From Solen grandis (Eukaryota > Mollusca > Bivalvia > Adapedonta > Solenidae): 64,000 bases of DNA. The notes below the pieces were generated by a model. It ran no database searches, had not been told where the DNA came from, and saw only the letters and a program-made list of their open reading frames with translations. The position numbers and the translations under genes are program-made. The stretch's first letter is position 1; every line of letters begins with the position of its first letter. The stretch lies in NCBI GenBank assembly GCA_021229015.1, contig CM037781.1:72060903-72124902 (forward strand), in the 5' to 3' direction. This document shows, one piece after another, positions 24,901 to 34,524 of the stretch.

Positions 24901-27900
24901 TTTGCAGACGCCGGAAACTACAGAGTGTTTTCTGTGATTTCTGAACTTCCACGAACCAACTGGCTAAGTCAGTATGAAGTTGTTTCCACTGAAACCAAGG
25001 AACTTTATATATTCAATATTTTTGGACAGCATTTGCACACAGTGAACATTATGACTGACCAGTACATGTACAATTTCACTTATAACATAAATTCTTTCTA
25101 CGGTCGTCTTGTGGCTGTTACGGACAATGCGGGTAAAAGTGTTCAGATTGAGAGGGATTATGATCGCCAAGCAAAGGAAATTATTTCCCCAACGGGTGAA
25201 AAATGTCGTCTGCAGATGGACAATATGCTACGACTGCAGAAGTTCTTGGCACCTGATAATACCAGCATGACGTTTACGTATGATGCAACATCAGGCTTGT
25301 TGCTGAGCAAGGAGTTATCAGACGAGAAAACATACTCTTATACGTATGACGCAATGGGTCGGCTGCTGAGCGTGTGGCAACCGACAGGGGAGATCACTCA
25401 CCTGCACACTGATGTGAACGCCACAGGTTCAATTGTGCACGTGACCACCGATAACAGTAATACCGTTGCTATGGCAACCTATGGCAGTGTACAGTCTGCT
25501 CTGCATGGCAAGTCTTCTGCTAGTTTACACTTTCTTACTTTATTACAAGGTCAAGGTATTTCTCAGTTATTTCTTAAATTAAATTCTTGGCTTTTTATTT
25601 GCCTGAGATCAAGATTACTCCAAGGTACATGTTTTTCTTAAAATAAATATAAGAATTATTTGTATCATAATTTGCCTTGACCTTGTAAAGTCACTACGTC
25701 TTGTTTCTACCTAAACTGTAGCAAATTATCGAAAGTGAAAAATATAATTATTGTTATTCACTTGGTCAAAATGAATCATATTTAGTCAAAATGAATCGTA
25801 AATAGTCCTTATAAATGAGAATGAAATGAATTGATGTATTTTTGTGTCCACCAAACAAAAACTATTCACCAAATCTGTATGTAAAATCAGTTTTAACAGT
25901 GCATACAGTAAAGAATGGATGTGAAATGAAAATTGTATGTGTTTCTAATTGCACATTGTTTGAGTATCTGTCTGCATGTCTGGAATGAAGAAGGTCAGTT
26001 TCCTTTGTAGCCTAATGTCTGTCTCTGTTGCTAAGTGTAGATATCCTTAGATACCCATAACTTCCTGACATGAACTTGGTAAGAATGATGAGCAGGGGAC
26101 ATATCCCTGGTTACAAGTGTTGTTTTTTATGTGCTCATGCACATGTTAAATGTAAGGATTCTCCAGTTACGGTCAAAATAAGACAAAATCAAGGAACTTA
26201 AATGATGTTTATTCTAAATTTTAATAAAAATATAGAAGGGATGGAGGGGGAGATTTGAACATATAATTCATTGGATAAGTTTAAATTACATCCTGAGATG
26301 AAAAGCTTTTGGCTTACAGCATGCTATTTTTTTGAGGAAAATGCTTTCAGATGCCTGAAGGCATGCTTTCATGGCTTCCAGTTTGTTTTTAATATGGACC
26401 CTGGCATCGCTATAGCTTCTCCCTCCCTGTTGATTGCTGCTTTATCTCAGCCCAAGAAATTCAAATGCTTTGTAAATATGTTGGTGAGGCTTCTTTTATC
26501 CCACCTTTTTCTGTGTACTCCCAAGGGGTTTTGATTATTTCTGGTAGTGTTTTGCTGTTACCAAAAATAGCTTTGTGTTTTGATGCGATAGACATGGCAT
26601 TCGAAACAGTTTTTCAAACCCCCCTATCATCCTTTCTAAATATTTCTATTTCTCTGTATGTTAGACAGAGGCTTACAATGGTTTTCCTTACTTCTCAAAT
26701 TGTTCAGATAGCTAGATTGAACATCTTTCCTGGCCATGCAGTGTAGCTTGTGTGTAGATGACCTAGAATATAAATGGAATATGCTAGCTTTGTATTATGA
26801 CCTTGAAATATATGTAGAGCTATATATTGATAAACAAATCTTTCTGAAATTTGCTATCATCTTCTCATTGTTCTAAATATCTCAAACTTCTGGTATTTTT
26901 AAAAAAAAATAACTGTTGTAAAAATAATTGAAATAGATTTTCTAGAGTATTACTTAAGAAATATGGAGGAAATATTTGTAGGAATATTGTACTTAATTGA
27001 TCTAATAAGCAAAGTAACCAAACTGCTTTACTGAAAAGGAAAAGGGGCCAGTTATACATTCGTTAGACCAAATTGTTATATTATAAAGAAAAAAAAAAAA
27101 AAAAATTCATGTTCTACTCTTTTTTTGCTTTTTAAAATGAAAAAAGAGATAAATGAGAGCAAAAAGGGAAGTTGAATATATATTTAGGCAGTGAGGTTTT
27201 TAAAGAAATAGGTTTCTTTAGTTCCAGGCAGCCCCTGTGGAACATAAAAGTTCCATGAATTTAAAGTTTTGATTAAAAGTTTATAGTTTGTAATATTTTT
27301 AATTAATTAATTAATTTAATTTTTATAGTAATAAATTTTACAATTTTCCTCTATCCCCATTATATACACCTGTATCTTATACCTGATAACCCAGAGCTGA
27401 TCATGTTCATGTATATTATGTTTGTATATTCATGCATTTTAACTTAATTGTATATTCTGCAGTTAATGTGACCTATATATATCTTATAGCCAGCACTTTT
27501 GCAAGTTTATGGAAATATATACCAGCTAGAGGCTCGCTTTTCACGTGCAATATGAATTTGAAAGTATATAGAACATATATGTAATCCAAGCTGTTGATTT
27601 TAAGTTCAGTGGTCATTCCTGTTGCTTTAATTTCAATGATTTTTTTTGTCTAATGTTTATGATATGCATGAAAAAATGCTATTTTTTTTCTACTGAATGA
27701 ACTGTGAAGCTTGATTTTGAATTGGTTTATTAGGCATTGATGTTCCCTCGGTTCTTTTATTTCAATGTTTCATCTTCACATCCAGCAAAATAGGGCTAAA
27801 TTTTGATGGACATTTTCTGTCTCTTGATATAAAACTTATGATTGGCAAAAACAGAAATCAAGAAATACAATTGCAATTAATTTGCAAATGGTCATTGTAT

Positions 27901-30900
27901 ATAATAATGACAGTAGTTATAAACAAATTTATCTTCTGTGGGTATTATTCAAAACTTATTTAAAGGAAAAGAATAGACAGAAAACTTTTCCATCAAAATG
28001 TTTAAGGGTTTCATCCAGCTACTTATATCATTATTACACCCATGAACTTTAGTTGATCAATATTTCTTTACAAAACAGGATCAGCAGAAACCAAAGTGAA
28101 ATTACCTGCCAGATGGGGCTGTTGTTGTTGTGTTTCCTAGCAATCTGACGATTGCCCTGGAATCTGGAGGAAACCCGGTTCTGGAAAACTCACACAGGAT
28201 GCACTTCAAACGAAAGTTGATTGCACCGAACAAGCTAGTTCACCGACTGGAATGGAGGTTCATCCTGCGTAGGAAGGGACACAGGAAGGAGATCGTGCAG
28301 AAATTGGGACGCAGGATGAGGGTAGGGGAGGGTACACGGCATGAAAGCATGATAGACTCGCATGATGCGGGCGGCTACAAGGAAAAGGCCCTCTTGGTAT
28401 GTGAACATTCCTCCATAGCTGGCCAGCTTCTATCTCCAGCCTTCTTGTTCTCTTTCATCTGGGTTGAATGTTTTCTTTATTGATATTTTCCATTTTATTT
28501 TAAAAATTAGAAAATAATTGAAAAGCAGGTAGTCACCTACTTATATATTGACGTATTTTGGAAATCTTACCCTGTATTTCTCAGCTGTTCCATTTTGAAA
28601 AAAAAATCTGAAAGTACTTATGACACACTTATAAAGACAGTGTATTCTTTTCCAATTTCATTTTAAAAAGAAATGTTAGAATTCTTGTCTTTTAAGTTTA
28701 CATAAGATATTGATGCCATTTAGTGGCAAATTGTAGCTGGAGATAGTAGCTAGTTGTTAATGCTTAACCTCCCTTTTCCGAACGGTATATCTCTGTTAAA
28801 GCTGAAAACAAACATTCATATGTAATCATTGGGCTGACTGTTACTCCATGCAGAAAGTTTACAAATGTACGGCATGTCAGTGTTGTTGTTCTCTACATGA
28901 GGAGAGGCAGTGATCTCTTTATAGTTACAGTGAACGGCTTGGCAGCGTCAGTATCATTGCATTGGTGGCAGAATCACCGGGGCTTAACAGAGGAAATCAT
29001 CGCCTAATCCCGTTTGGTTATTTAGATAATCTGTAACTGATTTCTGTGTATTCCGAGTGACATACAAGCCTGTTTGTCTCACATTTGTGTATTCATTTCT
29101 TGTGCATGTCCATGTATATATCAGCCCCTCTATCAGTTTACCAATGTACAACTCCTTTCTATGCACTTTGTGACCTTGACTTTTGAACTGCGACCTTGAC
29201 CTCAAATATTACCAAACTTTTGAATGATTATATTCATAGTATATACTATATTTGAAGTGCATTTTTATTCCATGCTGGCCTAATATGCATGTATACATTC
29301 TCTGCTTTTAAATTTATTTTATTCATTTGCATTAAGGATGACTTATAATTTTGGGTGTTCAATAAGTTCAAAGAGTGTTCTTTTGTAAGTTTGAATAACA
29401 AAACTATTTATCACTTGACTGAAATGTAGTTATATTCCCAGAACTGCAGTTTTTACCACTAACAATAAAATAGAATTAGTGCTTTTTATAGACTGTAAGT
29501 AGGACACAATTACTAATATATACTGCACTGCATTTCCTATTAAGAAATAAAAATCACACATTTTGAAACCTTAATGTACATTTGGATCATTAGCAATTTT
29601 TTATAGTGGCACTATCTTGTTATGGTTTGTTAATTGTATTAATGAGCTTTTTTTGACATATTTACTACTTTTTGAAGGTATTTTGAGCATTATGGGCACC
29701 CCTCTTTGTTGACCTATATAAAAGATTTTTTTTTCATTTCTCCAGTAGATAGAGAGCACTTGTTCCCTTGGAAACCAGAGGGGTTGTATATATATCACTA
29801 GGCACAGGAATATGAGCGTGACGTCATGTTTTATGTCTGTTTCCCCTCTAGATGTCTTGGAGGGTTGGATGCGGAAAGTAGAATATGTCCAGTACAATGC
29901 GTGTCTCTCTGTGTTTGTCCGTCAAGTGTTTCTGTGGCTTGGTAGAATTGCTAGTATATTTTCTATTGCTAACCATGACTCTAACTTAAAACAGGTGAAC
30001 GGCCCAATCTGTTAACCATCGAGTATGACCGTGACACCCACACTGAGACCATCCTCAACAAAGACCTGCGTGAGATCATCACCATGGCCTTTGACAACTC
30101 TGGTCTCCCCACTCACTTCCTGCCATACAGGAACCATCACTCTCTGAATGTGACGTACAACTCGGCAGGGGAGATAATCCACTGGAAGTACGGAGACCTT
30201 GAGGAGAGCCGGATCTTTGATAATGGAGTTCTAAAAGAGAAAACTGGAAACAATGGTGCTCAGTTCAGATACAATTACAGATATGGTAAAAAGGTGGGTA
30301 CAGTCTACATCCCAGGAAACACAAATAGAATTCTTGTTTTTTGTAAAAAAGGAAATGGATCTACACTTTCTAACTGCTTGTTCTTTCTAAAATTTGTATC
30401 AAGTTCTATTGTTCTTTATTGAATCTTCATTGGTTATTTTATTAAATACATTAAAATGCATGATATAGGAGTAGTTGAATTCTATACTTACATTGAAGAT
30501 AATCATACTCAAATTTCAATCAATATTCAATGTGTATTTCTATTGTATCTTAGTATTTTTCTGCATGTATAACTATATGTCAGTAAGTTTTTGTAATTAT
30601 GCCAAATTCAAGATATTGCTATAACACCTCCCCTTGCTGTTCCAGCCAACGGACATTATCCTACCAAGTGGCCTCCAGTACTACCTGCAGTACGATGATG
30701 AAGGCAACCTAAAGATGGTCCGTACACCCGGTCTCGGTCATCACTATTTCCAGCGCCTCATGATTGCTGGTGCCCAGCGATTCTTCTATCAGGTTCCCAG
30801 CCTTGAAATCCCTTACATTGAAGATTACAATGGAAACGGCAAACTTGTTCAAGTAATATATCCCAGCGAGTGCAGAAAGGTCATCTATCGTTACAACCAC

Positions 30901-33900
30901 TTCTCACAGCCAACAAAGATTTTGTATGGTGAAACAGAGGTCAATATTGCGTATGATCCTAAAATCTCCATGAAGTCAGTGGTGGAGATAAGGAATCGTG
31001 GATACAGACTGGTAGAATCGTTCACATACGATTCCTCACTGGTTGATACGTATAGAGTCCAGTTTCCAGATGACTATCGACTCCTGGGTGCCAAGTTCTC
31101 ATACACGTATGACAGGAATTTCAGGCTTTTATCATTGGATTCTACTTTTTCCCAGAATTTCTCATCATCAGCTAATTTCAGTCACGACCAGTCTAATGGA
31201 CTTTTAAAAAATGTGAAAAATCTCAAGTTTGAGTGGCCACTGAATGACCGTGAGAAGATATTCGATGATCATGTGGTGATAAGTCGTGAGCTAGATCTGT
31301 ATGGCCGAATGCAAAGTATTCAGTATACATTCCGGGACAATGTGCAGTTCAAACTGAGCATCACCTTCGATGAAATGAACAGAATCAGTAAATGGACACG
31401 CATGATTGGTCAGCTGGATGTACAACAGTTACAGTACAGTTACGATATTGACGGCAATATTATCGAGGTGATGCAAGACGGAGAAACAAAATGGCAGTTC
31501 AAGTATGATAACAATGGCAATATCAACAGGATTGAAGAGAACGGCTTGAGCAAAAAGATGGAGTACGATGTTGGTAGAACGGCTTGAGCAAAAAGATGGA
31601 GTACGATGTTGGTGACAAAATCAAAATGTTCAGCAATCAGCGCTACAAGTTTGATAAGGATGGTTTCATGATACAGAGACATGATGAGGACATTCTCTTT
31701 AATGCCAAGGGCCAGTTGGAGTCCGTTACCAACTCGGGTCTGTTCAAATACATGTATGATTACGATTACAGTGATAGGATGGTGGTACAGCGCGATCGCC
31801 TTGGCAATATCATGCAATATTTCTACGCAGGCATATCCATGCCAAATCTAGTCACCCATACATTCAATCATAGTAATCTAGAAATGACTCAGTACTTCTA
31901 CGACTCCAAAGGCATACTCATTGCCTTTGAAAGACGTGATAAACTGTACTATGTTGCCACAGATCCTATGGGTAGCCCTATTGTCGTATTTGACGAAAAT
32001 GGAAACATTATCAAACAGTTGAGCTATAACCCAATTGGTCAAGTCATTTCTGATTCAAATCCAAGTTTTGAGTTCAGTTTTGGCTTCCAAGGTGGAATAT
32101 ACAATCCCACCACCCGTCTGGTGCATTATGGGAAACGAGTGTATGACACGATTATCGGACACTACATCAATCCGGACTACCGCAGCATTATAAAGAACCT
32201 GCAGTACCTGATGGAGGACCCCATCATGATGAACAACTACCAGCACCGTTACCTTGTCAACACTCACCTGAAGGAGAGGAAATTCCCAACACTAGGTAAG
32301 CAATAGTCCTACAAAAATGCCATCTTCAGTTAAGCAAAAGTCGTTAAAGATAGTCTGTGTTCTCCCATCTTCAATTAAGCAATAGTCAATATAGATAGTC
32401 TGTGTTTTCCCATCTTCAATTAAGCAATAGTCAATATAGATAGTCTGTGTTCTCCCATCTTCAATTAAGCAATAGTCGTTATAGATAGTCTGTGTTCTCC
32501 CATCTTCAATTAAGCAATAGTCGTTATAGATAGTCTGTGTTCTCCCATCTTCAATTAAGCAATAGTCGTTATAGATAGTCTGTGTTCTCCCATCTTCAAT
32601 TAAGCAATAGTCGTTATAGATAGTCTGTGTTCTCCCATCTTCAATTAAGCAATAGTCGTTATAGATAGTCTGTGTTCTCCCATCTTCAACTAAGCAATAG
32701 TCTTATAGATAGTCTGTGTTCTCCCATCTTCAATTAAGCAATAGTCGTTATAGATAGTCTGTGTTTTCCCATATTCAATTAAGCAATAGTCGTTATAGAT
32801 AGTCTGTGTTCTCCCATCTTCAATTAAGCAATAGTCAATATAGATAGTCTGTGTTCTCCCATCTTCAACTAAGCAATAGTCAATATAGATTGTCTGTGTT
32901 ATCCTAGAATATAGAATCTCTTACTTGCATGTATTTTTAATGATCAAATTTTTCTCTTTAAGATTGATTTTGAAATTTTTTGTGTATAATTAAAACATGT
33001 TGATATTCTTACCAACGGAAGTTTTCAATTGTATTTCCATGTATATACAGTGATAAACAAATAAAAAAATATATATATATTGATGTATCAATGTACGGCT
33101 TCAATTTTATTTCATACTGATACACAGAGCATTTAGTGTTTTAAACCAGTATCAGTTATTGGAAACCATTGCGAAATAAATGGTAAAAAACTCAAAATGT
33201 TTCTCAGATTTGACATAAGACATAATTCTGATTAATGAAATTCTATAGATATTGATCAAACTACATTGTATATACTGGTAGATATTTTCTTAGGGAAAGA
33301 AATGGAAATAAGAAATCTGATTGTAGATACGATATTGTAATTGTTGCACATTATATTAAACCAGCCCTGACATTGTTTTATGTTTGCCTGTTTCAGATAC
33401 CACAGAGTGGCTGAAGCTGCTTGGGTTTGACCTGGACAGCCTGGCACCCAACGTTGGTTACAACGGCATCATCCGCCCGCGGGAGAGCGATGAAGACTAC
33501 AACCTGCTCCCAACATCCTCTGCCTTCGAATGCACATTCCAGCGTGACATGCGCAACATGCTCCTAATTTCCACTGTCCCACAATCTCGAGTTTCTCCCA
33601 TACAGAAGTTTGTTCCCATCAAACCTGCTCCACAGGTATCAATATTTGGGGAGGGTGTTGTGATGTCAATGAACAATGGTGACGTATTCTTTAATTATCT
33701 TGAAAGTACGCCAGCCTGGGCGAAAAAGTTCAGTGATTTCTTGAACAATTCTAAAATGTTGGATCTGAGATACACTATAAACGGTAGAGACGTTTTGTAC
33801 TTCTTGAAGCCGGATGCTTCAACAGTGACGGAAGAAATGCGTGCTCTTGGTATCCATAGTAACAATGTTGCCTACGAGAATGGCATTAACGTCACTGTCC

Positions 33901-34256
33901 ACAGACTGTCCCACCCAGAGGGTTATAGGATACATTCCTATGTGGAGACAGATGTCCGACTTCATGGGAACCATTCTGTGATTAACATTCGATATGGGAG
34001 TAACTACGACCAAGAGCGGGAGCGCGTTCTGCACCATGCAAAAGAGCGTGCCAAAAAGAGAGCATGGAAAAGGGAAAAATGGTTGATTGAAAACAGTTTA
34101 CCAAGTTATCACAGTTGGACTGAGCAGGAAAAACAAGAAATATTAACTTCTGGGTATGCTCATGGCTTTGCTGCGCAATATATCCGAAATGCAGACGACT
34201 ATCCTGAGCTAGCAGATGACTGTAACAATGTCAAATTTATTAAGGTTAAGAGATAG
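15750..34256 (+). CDS. Teneurin (3' sixteen exons; N-terminal part missing)
   Basis: A type II transmembrane adhesion protein of synapse formation and axon guidance that binds latrophilin-type receptors; the extracellular part is present here. Sixteen exons encode EGF repeats 4-8, the cysteine-rich and TTR-like region, FN-plug, NHL propeller, YD-repeat shell with RHS-type core, and the C-terminal ABD, Tox-GHH-like and TCAP-like segment, about 2,100 residues; family members have 2,500-2,800, so about 600 N-terminal residues are absent. Exons: 15750-15965, 18561-18746, 19439-19585, 19867-20074, 20302-20421, 20660-20939, 21227-21494, 21828-21968, 22334-22586, 23716-23948, 24105-24262, 24434-25507, 28079-28331, 29995-30293, 30646-32295, 33397-34256. 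Three length changes break the frame (one base lost near 24632, one gained at 28099-28101, a 38-bp tandem duplication at 31538-31613). Phases agree across every intron only if all three are undone. All splice sites are intact, so base-level assembly errors are likelier than a pseudogene. Confidence 0.95.
15966..18560. other. teneurin intron, no gene seen
   Basis: 2.6 kb of AT-rich sequence. Apart from SINE-like relics (about 16450-16620 and 17523-17690) nothing is recognised. Confidence 0.55.
17523..17690 (+). mobile_element. tRNA-like SINE relic in teneurin intron
   Basis: GGGTAGTCTAGTGGTAGCCA resembles a tRNA A-box region, but no good B box follows. Low confidence. Confidence 0.35.
18561..18746 (+). 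CDS. Teneurin exon: EGF repeats 6-7
   Basis: Acceptor TTTGCAG ends at 18560; donor GTATTG begins at 18747; phase 1. Encodes [18 protein letters not shown] and the next repeat ending [14 protein letters not shown], each with six cysteines. Confidence 0.9.
19439..19585 (+). CDS. Teneurin exon: EGF repeat 8 and start of Cys-rich region
   Basis: Acceptor TATTCCAG ends at 19438; donor GTGAGG begins at 19586. Encodes [32 protein letters not shown] and [13 protein letters not shown], matching the family's METLC-D--DNE joint. Confidence 0.9.
19867..20074 (+). CDS. Teneurin exon: cysteine-rich region
   Basis: Acceptor CTACAG ends at 19866; donor GTTTGT begins at 20075. [12 protein letters not shown] and DPVDILL, then SFYDKLKFL, are hallmarks of the teneurin segment after EGF8. 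Confidence 0.92.
20302..20421 (+). CDS. Teneurin exon: TTR-like domain, first part
   Basis: Acceptor TATTCAG ends at 20301; donor GTAAGT begins at 20422; enters and leaves in phase 2. Encodes [20 protein letters not shown] and [10 protein letters not shown], aligned with the family's SLIRGQV...DGTPLVGV. Confidence 0.92.
20660..20939 (+). CDS. Teneurin exon: TTR-like domain, second part
   Basis: Acceptor CTGTCAG ends at 20659; donor GTCAGT begins at 20940. [20 protein letters not shown] and [13 protein letters not shown] match the teneurin FDLIANGG...PWN block; ends IIPESQ in phase 0. Confidence 0.92.
21227..21494 (+). CDS. Teneurin exon: FN-plug, first part
   Basis: Acceptor CTTCAG ends at 21226; donor GTAAAC begins at 21495. 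Encodes [20 protein letters not shown] and the strands through [19 protein letters not shown]-x-x-x-A-Y is conserved in the family. Confidence 0.92.
21828..21968 (+). CDS. Teneurin exon: FN-plug, second part
   Basis: Acceptor CCTGCAG ends at 21827; donor GTGAGT begins at 21969; phase 1. Encodes [20 protein letters not shown] and [15 protein letters not shown]. Confidence 0.9.
22334..22586 (+). CDS. Teneurin exon: FN-plug end and NHL start
   Basis: Acceptor CCACCAG ends at 22333; donor GTAAGT begins at 22587. [36 protein letters not shown] and [20 protein letters not shown] correspond closely to the vertebrate sequence opening the NHL beta-propeller. Confidence 0.94.
22717..23496. mobile_element. 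TIR element with four 151-bp internal repeats
   Basis: The ends are inverted: AGTCCCCTACCGG at the left and CCGGTAGGGGACT at the right. Inside are a (TCCG/TCTG)n tract at about 22760-22808 and about four tandem copies of a 151-bp unit (ACTAAGCAAGCTAACTTGAT at 22841, 22992, 23143 and 23293). No coding potential. It sits in a teneurin intron. The TIR-plus-satellite build suggests a nonautonomous DNA transposon; no target-site duplication was clear. Confidence 0.75.
23716..23948 (+). CDS. Teneurin exon: NHL propeller
   Basis: Acceptor ACACCAG ends at 23715; donor GTAATG begins at 23949. [27 protein letters not shown] and [18 protein letters not shown] match the teneurin NHL blades. Confidence 0.93.
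24105..24262 (+). CDS. Teneurin exon: NHL propeller
   Basis: Acceptor CTCTTTAG ends at 24104; donor GTATGC begins at 24263; ends in phase 0. [19 protein letters not shown] and [10 protein letters not shown] are NHL repeat consensus; PMSCDQS matches the family's PLSCDSS. Confidence 0.93.
24434..25507 (+). CDS. Teneurin exon: NHL end and YD-shell start, frameshifted
   Basis: Acceptor GTTTCAG ends at 24433. The exon reads [20 protein letters not shown] through [11 protein letters not shown] in one frame, then continues one base back with [20 protein letters not shown]. One base therefore appears missing at about 24625-24640. With it restored the length is 1,075, which gives the phase 1 end needed by the next exon. 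[13 protein letters not shown] and [14 protein letters not shown] match the NHL/YD border. The exon ends at 25507 before GCAAGT, a GC donor. Confidence 0.88.
25508..28078 (+). other. teneurin GC-AG intron
   Basis: The donor is CATG/GCAAGT, not GT, and the acceptor is CAAAACAG. The join gives SVQSALHG followed by SAETKV and preserves phase 1; no GT donor nearby gives a sensible join. GCAAGT is the usual consensus of GC-AG introns. The intron itself shows no gene, only AT-rich sequence with poly-A tracts. Confidence 0.7.
28079..28331 (+). CDS. Teneurin exon: YD shell, frameshifted near its start
   Basis: Acceptor CAAAACAG ends at 28078. The first frame reads SAETKV and then, after one extra A in GTGAAATTAC (28099-28101), continues as [20 protein letters not shown]. 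Without the extra base the exon is 252 bp and phases fit on both sides. [12 protein letters not shown] and GRRMRV match the family's IEWRLRKEQIKG and GRKLRV. The chosen donor GTACAC (28332) is weak but gives the required phase; a stronger GTATGT at 28397 would not. Confidence 0.82.
29995..30293 (+). CDS. Teneurin exon: YD shell
   Basis: Acceptor AAAACAG ends at 29994; donor GTGGGT begins at 30294; phase 1 in, phase 0 out. [15 protein letters not shown] and repeated Y-x-x-x-G motifs ([24 protein letters not shown]) are YD repeats of the teneurin shell. Confidence 0.92.
30646..32295 (+). CDS. Teneurin exon: YD shell and RHS core, with 38-bp duplication
   Basis: Acceptor TGTTCCAG ends at 30645; donor GTAAGC begins at 32296. 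The largest exon: tandem YD repeats ([21 protein letters not shown]) then the RHS-associated core [19 protein letters not shown]...GHYINPDY that closes the barrel. A 38-bp direct tandem duplication at 31538-31575 and 31576-31613 (starting AGAACGGCTTGAG) shifts the frame and creates a stop. With one copy removed the exon is 1,612 bp and the phases fit. The two copies are identical. Confidence 0.93.
31538..31613 (+). repeat. perfect 38-bp tandem duplication in teneurin exon
   Basis: Two identical adjacent copies beginning AGAACGGCTTGAGCAAAAAG, units 31538-31575 and 31576-31613. 38 is not a multiple of three, so this disrupts the frame. Perfect identity suggests an unmerged assembly overlap or a very recent event. 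Confidence 0.95.
32297..32910. repeat. 45-bp minisatellite abutting teneurin splice donor
   Basis: About 13 copies of a 45-bp unit containing AAGCAATAGTC, GATAGTCTGTGTTCTCCCAT and CTTCAATTA. The first, most divergent, copy begins at the donor itself: the intron starts GTAAGCAATAGTC, while later units read TTAAGCAATAGTC. The array thus seems to have grown from the exon-intron boundary, losing the GT. Confidence 0.9.
33397..34256 (+). CDS. Teneurin last exon: ABD, Tox-GHH-like and TCAP-like C-terminus
   Basis: Acceptor TTTCAG ends at 33396; the stop codon is TAG at 34254-34256. It encodes [20 protein letters not shown], a linker, and the conserved C-terminal block GINVTVHRL...INIRYG, a basic stretch ([14 protein letters not shown]) and the final [19 protein letters not shown]...DDYPELADD...NVKFIKVKR. 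The last about 40 residues align with vertebrate TCAP (STGRVQGYEGYY...QYPELADS). In teneurins this fold is related to bacterial Tox-GHH domains but serves as part of the ectodomain. Confidence 0.94.
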
Positions 34257-34518
34257 GAATAGAGAGATAGAACATAGAGTTGCTACATATATTTAATTTA
34301 TTCTGTTTTTATTGTGATAAGATGAGAATATTTTTCCCTAAAGTGTGACATTAGCTTGGATCATTCCATGCCGAAGATTCAAAGAGGTTTAACTGATTGT
34401 TAAGAGATTGCGGAAGACAAATAATCAGACCAAAGTCTTAAACTGCTGCAAGTGTTGTGCTTGATTTCTGTAATCAAAAATAACAGGAATGCTTGAACTA
34501 TAGTGCTATTTATCTTGC

Positions 34519-34524
34519 AATAAA
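34519..34524 (+). terminator. possible teneurin polyadenylation signal
   Basis: The first AATAAA after the stop codon, 263 nt downstream. The real 3' UTR could be longer. Confidence 0.35.

Noticed and set aside
26271..26746. two overlapping open frames of about 90 codons in a teneurin intron
   Set aside because: No homology, no fit to teneurin phase, and sequence composition like the rest of the intron.
32297..32910. CRISPR-like regular array
   Set aside because: The 45-bp units are tandem with no unique spacers; it is a minisatellite in a eukaryotic intron.
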